Position numbers and translations under genes: made by a program. The notes beneath the pieces were generated by a model. It saw nothing but the letters and a program-made list of their open reading frames with translations. It made no database searches and was not told where the DNA came from. Below, piece after piece: positions 8,794 to 17,373 of a DNA stretch of 64,000 bases (its first letter is position 1; every line of letters starts with the position of its first letter). Origin of the DNA: Agathobacter sp. (GTDB taxonomy: Bacteria > Bacillota > Clostridia > Lachnospirales > Lachnospiraceae). The stretch is taken from the NCBI GenBank assembly GCA_022769125.1, contig JALEKN010000033.1:1-64000 (forward strand), read 5' to 3'.

Positions 8794-9690
8794 TCAACCT
8801 TTCACGCTTCCCTGATATGCAACACCCTCTACCAAAGACTCCTCACCGTATAAAAACAGCAGTAAGCTTGGAACCATATAAATCGTTGCAACTGCAAATG
8901 CAAGTCCCACATCCATCGTATTGATCTTGGACAAGAAAATGGATAACGGGTATTTGTCACTGTCAGAGAAGAACAGCAAAGGTTGCTCTACCATATTCCA
9001 ATAATCTATAAACACCAAAATGGCACATGTCGTAATAATGCTCTTGCTGATTGGCAGACATATCTTTGAGAACAGCTGCCACTCGTTCGCCCCATCAATC
9101 TTTGCGGCCTCCATGATTGATCCCGGTATCCGCTTCATGTACTTCGTGATCAGATATACCGAAAATGGAGAGAAAATACCAGGAAGCCATATAGACCAAT
9201 TCGTATCAAGCAGTCCCATCTTCTTTAATACAAGATAGTTTGGAACAAGCGTTACCTGATTTGGCATCATCATCAATATGATATAGACGAAGAAGATGAT
9301 CGCCGCGACTTTCCCCTTTGTCCTGGTAAAACCATAGGACGCGAGAACCGCTACCACAAGCTGAAAGATTACAATTGGGACAACCAGAATAACAGAGTTC
9401 CAAAACTTCAGCAGGTAATCCGGAGTCTTAAACAGAACCGTTGCATATTGGGAAAAGGATACCATATCCGGAATCAGCTTTAAGTTGACCGTCTTACCGA
9501 TAAATACTTTACCGCCCGTATCTGTTGTCTGAAAAATCGCACCATAGTTGGAGGATATTTCAGCAGAGGACATAAAAGAATTGGCAACCGTAAGTATAAT
9601 CGGTGTCAAAAACATCACTGCAAGTACAAGGGCAATTATGGTCCGACATGCAATGCCAATGATGCGCTTTTTCTTCTTGCGTCTCGTCAT
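8794..9690 (-). CDS. Carbohydrate ABC transporter permease, MalG type
   Basis: 298 residues with six predicted membrane segments and the cytoplasmic EAA loop (EAAKIDGANEWQLF, about residues 190-205) that docks onto the ATPase. Family knowledge: second permease of CUT1-type sugar importers. Its ATG overlaps the stop of the MalF-type gene (ATGA, 9687-9690). No ATPase gene is in the operon, so it probably uses a shared MsmK/UgpC-like ATPase encoded elsewhere. Confidence 0.9.
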   Translation of the reverse strand: MTRRKKKKRIIGIACRTIIALVLAVMFLTPIILTVANSFMSSAEISSNYGAIFQTTDTGGKVFIGKTVNLKLIPDMVSFSQYATVLFKTPDYLLKFWNSVILVVPIVIFQLVVAVLASYGFTRTKGKVAAIIFFVYIILMMMPNQVTLVPNYLVLKKMGLLDTNWSIWLPGIFSPFSVYLITKYMKRIPGSIMEAAKIDGANEWQLFSKICLPISKSIITTCAILVFIDYWNMVEQPLLFFSDSDKYPLSIFLSKINTMDVGLAFAVATIYMVPSLLLFLYGEESLVEGVAYQGSVKG

Positions 9691-10553
9691 TCTTCTTCCA
9701 TGTCCTTTCCATAATGATTCTCCACCACAAGCATGACTGCGATGATCACAATCATAACCAATGACATATAAATCGCTGCAGTTGACAGCTTCTGATAGTC
9801 AGCGGAAGAGAATGTATTGTTCATATAATGCTGTAACATGTACATCGCCCCAAACGGATACTCTCCTGTAAGGAGATAGATTTCACGGAATACCTTAAAG
9901 GAGTTGATCATTGAAAGAATCGTTGTAAAAACGATCATCGGGGATAAATAACGGAGCTTTACATGCCAGAAAACCCGGAATGCCCCTGCACCATCAAGCT
10001 CTGCAACCTCCACGATATCCGATGGAACATTTCCAAGTGCCGATAAAAACAGGATCATGTTGTATCCCAGATTCTTCCACAGGAACAACAGAATAATTAC
10101 AAATATTCCCGAGGATGACTTCAGCCAGTCGGTTCTCGTATCCGTCCAATTTGCCAATATATTGTTGATTACGCCGTTGTAGTCAAACAATACCTGAAAA
10201 ATCAATACAATAGAAGCAATCGGAACCATAAGAGGTGTCAGAAAACTGCTTCGCAGGAAACTTCGAAACGGTATTTTTACATCTAGCAACAATGCCAGCA
10301 AAAGTCCAAGAATCACTGCAAGCGGAACTGCAATGACAGAAAATACCAATGTGTTTTTTACCGCTGTCCGGAATGCTGTGTTCGCAATCACATTCGTATA
10401 GTTTTCCAATCCAACAAATTGTAAAGAAATCGGGTTATCCACAAAGGAATAATAGATAACTACGAAAAACGGCAATACAAAAAATAATAGTACCCCGATT
10501 ACGCTCGGCGCCAAGAAGGCGCCGGCCACGGGGAATCTTTTCTTTCTTTTCAT
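9687..10553 (-). CDS. Carbohydrate ABC transporter permease, MalF type
   Basis: 288 residues with six membrane segments and the EAA-like loop EVAELDGAGAFRVFWHVK in the last third. It is the partner of the MalG-type permease and begins one nucleotide after the stop of the binding-protein gene, so translation is probably coupled. CUT1 importers move mono- or oligosaccharides; the substrate cannot be read from the sequence. Confidence 0.9.
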   Translation of the reverse strand: MKRKKRFPVAGAFLAPSVIGVLLFFVLPFFVVIYYSFVDNPISLQFVGLENYTNVIANTAFRTAVKNTLVFSVIAVPLAVILGLLLALLLDVKIPFRSFLRSSFLTPLMVPIASIVLIFQVLFDYNGVINNILANWTDTRTDWLKSSSGIFVIILLFLWKNLGYNMILFLSALGNVPSDIVEVAELDGAGAFRVFWHVKLRYLSPMIVFTTILSMINSFKVFREIYLLTGEYPFGAMYMLQHYMNNTFSSADYQKLSTAAIYMSLVMIVIIAVMLVVENHYGKDMEEE

Positions 10554-10554
10554 A

Positions 10555-13032
10555 CTACATTGTCTCGCTCAAATAAATCTCGATACGGCTCTGGATGATT
10601 GCTGCAACATCTTTTGCAGTCTTCTGTCCAGAGAAGTACGCAGAAGCTTCTTCCTTGATGATATTTAACACACCGGTAGATACCGCGCCGTTTACCGCGG
10701 TGCTGTCTAAGATAATATTCTTTACAGTATCTACTTCTTCCTGGCTAGGCGCATGAAGATCAGTTGTGAAATTGCCCCAGCCCCAGCTTGAGCCTTCATA
10801 GTTCTCCTTCTTTGTTGCATCTGCAAAGAACTTGTCAAACTCAGAAATCAGAATAGAACCATTATAATAACTAGCATCGTAATAATTATTATCAGACGGC
10901 AGATAGAGCTGACGTAAGAACTCCCACGCCATGTCTGTATGCTCGCAGTATTTGGTAATACCAGTGAGGTTATTAAGGTTCATCATCGTTCCGTTGCCGG
11001 AAGATGTCGGGTATCCGATGTAAGTCAGATCATCTCCAAAGATAGTTGCAAGCATCTGCATCTGTGAGAAATTCGGAAGATCTGTCTGGTAAAGCAGGAT
11101 CTTACCTTGATTCATAAGATCTGTCTCGTCATTGTCCTCATCGTAGGTGTATTCCTCCGGGAACAGACCAACCAGCTCAAGTACGTTTACGAAATCATCA
11201 TTATTAAAGTTGCAGGTCTTATTCTCAAGGTCGATAAATTCACTGTATCCGAGGCTGATGAAGGTACTGAATGCATCATCTCTTGAGGTGTAGCTCAAAA
11301 GCTGGGTACCAGGCTCCTTAGACTCATACAGCTTCTTCATATCGGCAAATGTCCATCCCGGCTCTGTTCCGACATCGGATACCTTACCAACCAGCGTGTT
11401 GACACTGAAAGAGCTCGGCAGTGCAACCAGCTTGCCATCATAAGTACATGCATTGATGATATTTGGCAGGATCTTATCTGCGCTAAGGTCGGAATCACCT
11501 GCAAGTACACTGTTCATATCTATCAGCAATCCCTTTGCTGCGAAATTGAGCATCTGGCTGTAATCATTGAAGCATACCACATCAATGCTGCTATCGGAAA
11601 CGATCTCCGTCATAAATGCATCCAATGCATCCTGATACTCCACATCACTGCTCCAATCATAATAAGTTTTCAGATTGATGTGGTAATCCGTATGTTTCTT
11701 ATTAAATGCTATTGCTGCATTCTCCATATTGTAATCAGAATAGAAGCATGCAACATTGATCGGGGTGATCGCCTTTGCCTCCTCTTCACTGATTTCAGTC
11801 AGTATCGCAATATCGCTGTTTGATCCATCAGCAGTCCAATCCTGGACATACACGGCAAGTGTTCCGTCTGACAGCATGCTAAAGCTGCTGACACTGCTGC
11901 TGGAAAGATTGCAATCAAGCCAGGTAAGATACTTCTCTGTCTCCTCTGTCTTGGTATCATACGTATATAATCCGCTATCACCGCTGTAGAGATACGTGTG
12001 GTCATCTAAAACAATGGCATTATTGACGCTTCCGCTTCCAATCTTCTGTCCCTCACCGATGGAAAGCGTATCCGCATCGATCGGTGCAAGATTATATCCA
12101 TTGCCATCCGCGGACCATGTTAAGTATGCGCACTTGCCATCTGTTGTGGTAAGCAGGCTTGAAACATAATCTGTTCCAAGATCAATCTTGCCAAGTACAG
12201 CTCCTGTCGGATCCAATGCAGTGATATAATTTGCATTATTATCATCAGACCACTCTTCCATTGCAACGTAGATATTGCCCTTGTCATCTACTCCGATCGC
12301 GTCACAGTAGCCATTGGTGCTATCCATAACGATCTCGCTCTTAAAAGTCTCTGCACCTGTGGTATCATACTTTGCCAGATAGGTATGGCGGATGTAATTA
12401 TCATCCGTTGCTTCATAGCGTAAAAGCATATCCCCATAAGAATAACCTCCCTGAAGGATATCGCTTTCGTTATCATTTACATACTTCTCGGCATCTTCAT
12501 AGCTGTCATAGCCCCAGTTTGTGTAAATATAGTTGATAAAATCCTCTTTTGTTGCATTGGCATATTTATCCTTGTCAATGGTGCTCTCGTCAATCTGAGA
12601 GGTATTAAGCAGTACATACAGATTGCCTTCCGCATCCGCACAAAACTGATTAAAAGATGAGGTCTCAGCATAGATATCTGCCGTTCCGCTATCGGATGCA
12701 GTCGTAAAATACTGTGTATTCTCTCCCGTCAGAACATCTAACGCATAGACTGTCTGCTCGGAATAATCATCATTGTATGCAGAATAAAAAATCTTGTCTC
12801 CGCGGAACATTGTCATATTGCCGGAACTCTTGCGAAAAGTATCTGGAAGATCTCCGAGATAATCCGCACGGAAATAATGTGCTGCGCTTGAACTTGCGTC
12901 CGTTGTGTTGTCTTTCTTTCCCGAGTCACCCTTGCCATCTGAGTTGTCCTTGCCGCCGCATGCGATCAATGAGAGCGTCATGCCCGCAACAAGTGCGAGG
13001 GAAAATGTTTTCCTAAGCCACATCTTCTTCAT
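10555..13032 (-). CDS. Large lipoprotein solute-binding protein with N-terminal propeller-like region
   Basis: 825 residues. The signal sequence ends in a lipobox (SLIAC, lipidated Cys at residue 25) and is followed by an acidic/Ser-rich linker. Residues ~55-410 contain repeated short strand patterns with phrases such as VYALDVLTGE and NIYVAMEEW, suggesting a beta-propeller. Residues ~420-825 resemble a type 1 extracellular sugar-binding protein. Usual family length is about 400-450, so the N-terminal half is an added domain. It is the first gene of the operon, with AGGAGG 7 nt upstream of the ATG and a promoter at 13128-13156. It probably captures a carbohydrate for the two permeases; the propeller may bind a polymer or partner. 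Confidence 0.8.
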   Translation of the reverse strand: MKKMWLRKTFSLALVAGMTLSLIACGGKDNSDGKGDSGKKDNTTDASSSAAHYFRADYLGDLPDTFRKSSGNMTMFRGDKIFYSAYNDDYSEQTVYALDVLTGENTQYFTTASDSGTADIYAETSSFNQFCADAEGNLYVLLNTSQIDESTIDKDKYANATKEDFINYIYTNWGYDSYEDAEKYVNDNESDILQGGYSYGDMLLRYEATDDNYIRHTYLAKYDTTGAETFKSEIVMDSTNGYCDAIGVDDKGNIYVAMEEWSDDNNANYITALDPTGAVLGKIDLGTDYVSSLLTTTDGKCAYLTWSADGNGYNLAPIDADTLSIGEGQKIGSGSVNNAIVLDDHTYLYSGDSGLYTYDTKTEETEKYLTWLDCNLSSSSVSSFSMLSDGTLAVYVQDWTADGSNSDIAILTEISEEEAKAITPINVACFYSDYNMENAAIAFNKKHTDYHINLKTYYDWSSDVEYQDALDAFMTEIVSDSSIDVVCFNDYSQMLNFAAKGLLIDMNSVLAGDSDLSADKILPNIINACTYDGKLVALPSSFSVNTLVGKVSDVGTEPGWTFADMKKLYESKEPGTQLLSYTSRDDAFSTFISLGYSEFIDLENKTCNFNNDDFVNVLELVGLFPEEYTYDEDNDETDLMNQGKILLYQTDLPNFSQMQMLATIFGDDLTYIGYPTSSGNGTMMNLNNLTGITKYCEHTDMAWEFLRQLYLPSDNNYYDASYYNGSILISEFDKFFADATKKENYEGSSWGWGNFTTDLHAPSQEEVDTVKNIILDSTAVNGAVSTGVLNIIKEEASAYFSGQKTAKDVAAIIQSRIEIYLSETM

Positions 13033-13127
13033 TCTTTTTCCTCCTAATCAGCGCTCACGAAGGAGCCGCCACCGAAAACACGCTGTCTGTGTTCCCTGAA
13101 ATTTCCTGTTACATATTTATCTTATAT

Positions 13128-13156
13128 TATATATTCAATCGTATATTTATGAACAA
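13128..13156 (-). promoter_or_regulatory. Promoter of the binding-protein/HlyD operon
   Basis: On the minus strand TTGTTC (13151-13156), a 17-bp spacer and TATATA (13128-13133) lie about 95 bp upstream of the ATG at 13032. The -35 region overlaps 11-bp direct repeats, which suggests activation or repression there. Confidence 0.5.
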
Positions 13157-13165
13157 TTTATGAAC
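13145..13165 (-). promoter_or_regulatory. 11-bp direct repeat, OmpR/PhoB-class-like site
   Basis: GTTCATAAAT occurs twice on the minus strand (13156-13165 and 13145-13154), one helical turn apart and overlapping the -35 hexamer. TTCATA-N5-TTCATA resembles Pho-box-type direct repeats bound by OmpR/PhoB response regulators. No response regulator is adjacent, so the regulator is unknown. Confidence 0.4.
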
Positions 13166-13236
13166 ACAAACTTGATTTTTTCTTAAGGGCAAATTAAGTT
13201 ATTCTTGCGCCTTTTAAGTTGCCGGAAATACCGTTC

Positions 13237-15000
13237 TTACGCGAACTGGCTGTTATATAGATTTGCGTAAAAACCGCCTTTTTTGATCAGGCTGTCATGA
13301 TCTCCCTGCTCAATGATCTTTCCATCTTTCATGACAAGAATTATATCGGATTCACGGATCGTTGACAGACGATGGGCAACAATAAAGCTTGTTCTTCCCT
13401 TCATCATTGTAAGGAACGCTTTCTGAATCCGGATTTCCGTTCTTGTATCAATAGAGGAGGTTGCCTCATCCAAAATCAGCATCGGAGGTAAGCACAACAT
13501 TACACGTGTAATGCAAAGCAGCTGTTTCTGTCCCTGGGACAGATTTCCTCCATCCTCTGTGATCATGGTATCATATCCATTCGGCAATCTCTTGATAAAA
13601 CTGTGTGCATGTGATGCCTTTGCCGCTGCAAGTATTTCTTCATCCGTAGCATCCGGCTTTCCCATGATGATATTGTCACGGACGGTTCCCCGTTTAAGCC
13701 AGGTTTCCTGCAGAACCATGCCATAATTTCTCCTAAGGCTGCTTCTGGTCATCTGCATAATGTCCGTACCGCTGACAGAGATTGTGCCACTGTTGACATC
13801 GTAAAAACGCATCAGCAGATTGATAAGTGTTGTTTTTCCGCATCCTGTCGGTCCGACGATTGCCACCCTCTGTCCCGGCGTTACATGAAGATTAAAATCT
13901 TCAATCAGATGCTGCTGTGGAACATAAGAAAATGACACAGCCTCAATATCCACGCGTCCATCAGCCTGTGAAAGCTCTATTGCATCCGGCGCATCCGGCA
14001 TCTCTGCCGGTTCCTCAATAAGCTCAAAAATACGCGCCGCACATGCAAGAGCATTCTGGAGCTCTGTGATAACACCTGAAATCTCATTGAAAGGCTTCGT
14101 GTACTGATTTGCGTAGGTCAGGAAGCAGGATAACTGTCCAATGGTAATTCCTGCACCAGTAATTGCTGATAACGCACCTGTGATTCCAACTCCCGCATAC
14201 ACCAGACTGTTTACAAATCTCGTACACGGATTGGTAAGGCTTGAGAAAAAGATTGCACGAAGGGAATATTTCTGCAGTCTTCCGTTAATCTCATCAAACT
14301 GTTCCAATGCCTCATCTTCATGGTTAAACGCCTGAACCACCTTCTGGTTTCCAATCATTTCCTCAATCAGTGCTGTCTGTTCTCCCCTTGTCTTGGACTG
14401 TAGCTGAAACATGGAATAGGTCTTATTAGCGATAAAACTTGCAACAAACAGAGAAACCGGAGTGATTAACACTACAACAAGCGTGATCTTTACATTGATC
14501 GTGAGCATAAAGATCAGCGTTCCGATGATCGTTGCAACACCGGAGAACAACTGTGTAAATCCCATCAAAAGACCATCCGCAAAAGTATCTACATCCGCGA
14601 TGATACGGCTTACCATATCGCCGTGGGAATGACTGTCTATATAAGAAAGTGGAAGCTTTTCCAGCTTATCAAACGCATCCGTACGGATGTCTCTTACAAT
14701 TCCGTATGTCATACGGTTATTGCAGGTGTTCATCAGCCACTGTGCAACACCTGTAATCAGCGCAATGATACCTGCTTTGGTCAGAATAGAAAGTATGCCG
14801 TCAAAGTCTACCAGCCCCTTATCAATGATCCGGTCAATTGCGCGCCCGGTCAGAATTGGGAAATAGAGTGTAAGTGCCACACTGACCGCAGCGAATATGA
14901 GGGATAAAATTAAAAGAGGAATATATTTTTTCATATACCCGAATACTTTTCCAAGGGTCTGCATCTGCCCTTGCTTCTTTTTCTTATCGGTTGTGCTCAT
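13237..15000 (-). CDS. ABC exporter half-transporter (second subunit)
   Basis: 587 residues: six-helix ABC_membrane domain (about 20-310) and nucleotide-binding domain (about 340-580) with Walker A GPTGCGKT, signature LSQGQ and Walker B MLILDEA followed by TSSID. The signature is slightly altered (LSQGQ, not LSGGQ). Start is set at 15000 because AAGGAGG lies about 8 nt upstream; the frame stays open further upstream but that would run deep into the preceding gene. It overlaps the other half-transporter by 17 bp, the usual arrangement of a heterodimeric multidrug/peptide exporter. Confidence 0.9.
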   Translation of the reverse strand: MSTTDKKKKQGQMQTLGKVFGYMKKYIPLLILSLIFAAVSVALTLYFPILTGRAIDRIIDKGLVDFDGILSILTKAGIIALITGVAQWLMNTCNNRMTYGIVRDIRTDAFDKLEKLPLSYIDSHSHGDMVSRIIADVDTFADGLLMGFTQLFSGVATIIGTLIFMLTINVKITLVVVLITPVSLFVASFIANKTYSMFQLQSKTRGEQTALIEEMIGNQKVVQAFNHEDEALEQFDEINGRLQKYSLRAIFFSSLTNPCTRFVNSLVYAGVGITGALSAITGAGITIGQLSCFLTYANQYTKPFNEISGVITELQNALACAARIFELIEEPAEMPDAPDAIELSQADGRVDIEAVSFSYVPQQHLIEDFNLHVTPGQRVAIVGPTGCGKTTLINLLMRFYDVNSGTISVSGTDIMQMTRSSLRRNYGMVLQETWLKRGTVRDNIIMGKPDATDEEILAAAKASHAHSFIKRLPNGYDTMITEDGGNLSQGQKQLLCITRVMLCLPPMLILDEATSSIDTRTEIRIQKAFLTMMKGRTSFIVAHRLSTIRESDIILVMKDGKIIEQGDHDSLIKKGGFYANLYNSQFA

Positions 15001-16738
15001 TTGCCAAATCCTCCTTCTTAAACTGGGACTCATATATCTCGCGGTATACCTCGCATGTGTCAAGCAGTTGTTCATGCGTTCCGATGCCGACAGCTTTTCC
15101 ATCGTCCAATACTACAATCTGATCCGCAAACTGGATAGATGAGGTTCTCTGCGATACAATAAATATTGTCTTCTGTCCCTGAAGATTCTTAAGCGCAGCA
15201 CGCAGTTTTGCATCCGTTGCAAAATCGAGTGCCGATGCACTATCATCTAGTATCAAAATATCCGGATCCTTCACGATAGCTCTTGCAATCGTAAGTCTCT
15301 GCTTCTGTCCGCCGGAAAGGTTCTTTCCACCCTCCTCGATTTTCTCATCAAGTCCGTTTGTTTTCCCTTTTACAACATCAACTGCCTGTGCAGCTTCAAG
15401 AGCCTTCCACATCTGTTCTTCCGTTGCATCCGGATTACCCCATCGGAGATTTTCCCGGATACTTCCGGAGAAAAGAACGGCCTTCTGCATAACAACACCT
15501 ATCTTATCACGTAATTCCGTAAGTTCATATGCGCGGACATCCTTACCATCCACATAGAGCGCACCGGACGAAACATCATAAAAACGTGGAATAAGATTGA
15601 CCAATGAAGATTTTCCGGAACCAGTTCCGCCGATAATGCCGACAGTCTGTCCTGCCCTTACCTTCAGATTAATATCTGTAAGAGACTCCTCCGTTGCTCC
15701 GGCATAAGTCATTCCGACATGATCAAATACCACACGTTCATCGCCATTCCATGTTGCGGAATCTTTATCAAACGCATTCTGCACCTGCTCCAATGTCGAG
15801 GTTGTATTTAAAATTTCCTCAATACGATTTGCGCACGCGAAGCTTTTGGTCAGGTTAATGATCAGGTTTGCCAATTTAACAAGCTCTACAAGTATCTGCG
15901 ACATATAACTTACCAGCGCAACAACCTCACCCTGTGTAATAACACCTTCATATACCTGCTTGCCACCGATCCAGATTACCGCAATGATAGAAGTATTGAT
16001 AATGATATAAGTTAACGGATTTGTCAGTGCAGACAGCCGTCCTACAACCACCTGCATGTTTGTCAGAAAATTATTGCTTTCTTCAAAAGCAGCACTCTCG
16101 TCTGCCTCTTTGTTAAACGCCCGGATAACCCTTGCTCCTGCAAGATTCTCGCGGGTATGTCCCAACACTACATCAAGTCCGCCCTGTACCTTCTTGTACA
16201 GCGGCATAGTAAGCGCCATAACGCCAAACACTACAATGGAAAGTAACGGTATGGTCACTACAAACACAAGCGCTGCCTTCACATCAACCGTAAACGCCAT
16301 GATCATTGCCCCAAAAACAATAAATGGTGATCTCAAAAACAATCGCAACAACATGTTTACGCCAGACTGCACCTGATTGACATCGCTGGTCATCCGCGTG
16401 ATCAGCGTTGAATTGCCTATTGTATCCATTTCTGCAAATGAAAGTGTCTCCACATGTGAAAACAAGGAATGGCGCAGCTTGGTTGACACACCTACCGCGG
16501 CCTTTGCAGAAAAATACTGTGCTGTAACAGCACAGGTCAGTCCGATCAGTGCAAGCACGATCAGAATTCCGCACATGCGAAAAATAAACGGTTTGTCCGC
16601 GTTTGCAATTCCCTTGTCAATGATTGATGCCATTACAAGCGGAACTATCAGTTCAAATGATGCCTCAAGCATTTTAAACAGAGGAGCCATCACCGCTTCA
16701 AGCTTGTAATCTTTCAAATACATCAGCAGCTTTTTCAT
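14984..16738 (-). CDS. ABC exporter half-transporter (first subunit)
   Basis: 584 residues: membrane domain (about 10-300) and ATPase domain with Walker A GGTGSGKS, signature LSGGQKQR and a Walker B segment ILILDDSASALD. The residue after the Walker B Asp is Asp-Ser rather than Glu-Ala, the usual sign of a degenerate catalytic site in heterodimeric exporters such as TM287/288. The partner has the normal DEA. It is transcribed from the promoter at 16782-16810, divergent from a DtxR-type regulator that may control it. Substrate unknown. Confidence 0.9.
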   Translation of the reverse strand: MKKLLMYLKDYKLEAVMAPLFKMLEASFELIVPLVMASIIDKGIANADKPFIFRMCGILIVLALIGLTCAVTAQYFSAKAAVGVSTKLRHSLFSHVETLSFAEMDTIGNSTLITRMTSDVNQVQSGVNMLLRLFLRSPFIVFGAMIMAFTVDVKAALVFVVTIPLLSIVVFGVMALTMPLYKKVQGGLDVVLGHTRENLAGARVIRAFNKEADESAAFEESNNFLTNMQVVVGRLSALTNPLTYIIINTSIIAVIWIGGKQVYEGVITQGEVVALVSYMSQILVELVKLANLIINLTKSFACANRIEEILNTTSTLEQVQNAFDKDSATWNGDERVVFDHVGMTYAGATEESLTDINLKVRAGQTVGIIGGTGSGKSSLVNLIPRFYDVSSGALYVDGKDVRAYELTELRDKIGVVMQKAVLFSGSIRENLRWGNPDATEEQMWKALEAAQAVDVVKGKTNGLDEKIEEGGKNLSGGQKQRLTIARAIVKDPDILILDDSASALDFATDAKLRAALKNLQGQKTIFIVSQRTSSIQFADQIVVLDDGKAVGIGTHEQLLDTCEVYREIYESQFKKEDLANEHNR

Positions 16739-16781
16739 TTTGTTTTCCTCTCAGATTCATGTAAATTATTTCCAAAATGGT

Positions 16782-16810
16782 ATTATATCAGTTTCCATAA
16801 ACGTACACAA
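16782..16810 (-). promoter_or_regulatory. Promoter of the heterodimeric ABC exporter
   Basis: TTGTGT (16805-16810), a 17-bp spacer and TATAAT (16782-16787) on the minus strand, about 45 bp upstream of the ATG at 16738. The divergent regulator gene begins at 16929, so a common control region is likely. Confidence 0.6.
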
Positions 16811-16928
16811 GTATACCTATTTTTGTTTTATGCTGGAACTTTTTGACTTACTATGTTATACTGCTTCTAAATATATTAAATTGTAACTGTTTCACACAGA
16901 TACCGCACATATGTATTGGGAGAAAAAA

Positions 16929-17297
16929 ATGCAAATAAACGAATCATCCGAGAATTATCTCGAAACCATCCTTATATTAAGTAAGAAGCTTCCTGTTGTC
17001 CGCTCTGTTGACATTGCCAACGAGCTCGGTTTCAAGAAATCAAGCGTAAGCGTTGCTATGAAGAATCTCCGGGAGAAGAACCATATCACCGTCACCGATG
17101 CCGGTTTTATCTATCTGACCGAGGAGGGACGCCAGATTGCTGAGATGATCTATGAACGTCATGAAATGATCTCCGGCTTTTTGGAAAAGCTTGGCGTATC
17201 CAAAGAGATTGCTGCTGAAGATGCCTGCCGGATCGAGCATGTCATCAGTAAAGAAAGTTTCTCTGCCCTAAAGGATTTCATCCTTTCTATGAAATAA
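16929..17297 (+). CDS. DtxR/MntR-family metal-dependent regulator
   Basis: 122 residues: N-terminal winged helix (about 1-60, SSENYLETI and SVSVAMKNLREK recognition region) and the short dimerisation/metal-binding domain of the MntR class. Residues matching MntR metal ligands are present: an acidic pair in ENYLE, the His of ERHEM, and Glu/His in CRIEHVIS. There is no SH3-like C-terminal domain. The ATG at 16929 is chosen because GGGAG lies 8 nt upstream; an ATG at 16911 has none. It is divergent from the ABC exporter and may repress it in response to a divalent metal. A target motif was not identified in this gap. Confidence 0.85.
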   Translation: MQINESSENYLETILILSKKLPVVRSVDIANELGFKKSSVSVAMKNLREKNHITVTDAGFIYLTEEGRQIAEMIYERHEMISGFLEKLGVSKEIAAEDACRIEHVISKESFSALKDFILSMK

Positions 17298-17310
17298 TCC
17301 ATGATTTTAA

Positions 17311-17345
17311 AAAATTCCGCAGATATTTTCTGCGGAATTTTTATA
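17311..17345 (+). terminator. Intrinsic terminator after the DtxR-type gene
   Basis: A 13-bp stem (17311-17323 with 17329-17341, arm AAAATTCCGCAGA) with a 5-nt loop and a T run. The A run on its left side could also serve the converging EAL gene. Confidence 0.8.
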
Positions 17346-17373
17346 GTTACATTCTTTTCCTATCGTAAGAGAT

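Noticed and set aside
13237-15102. Longer N-terminus of the second ABC half-transporter
   Set aside because: The extra 34 residues lie inside the preceding gene in another frame, and a strong ribosome-binding site marks the start at 15000.
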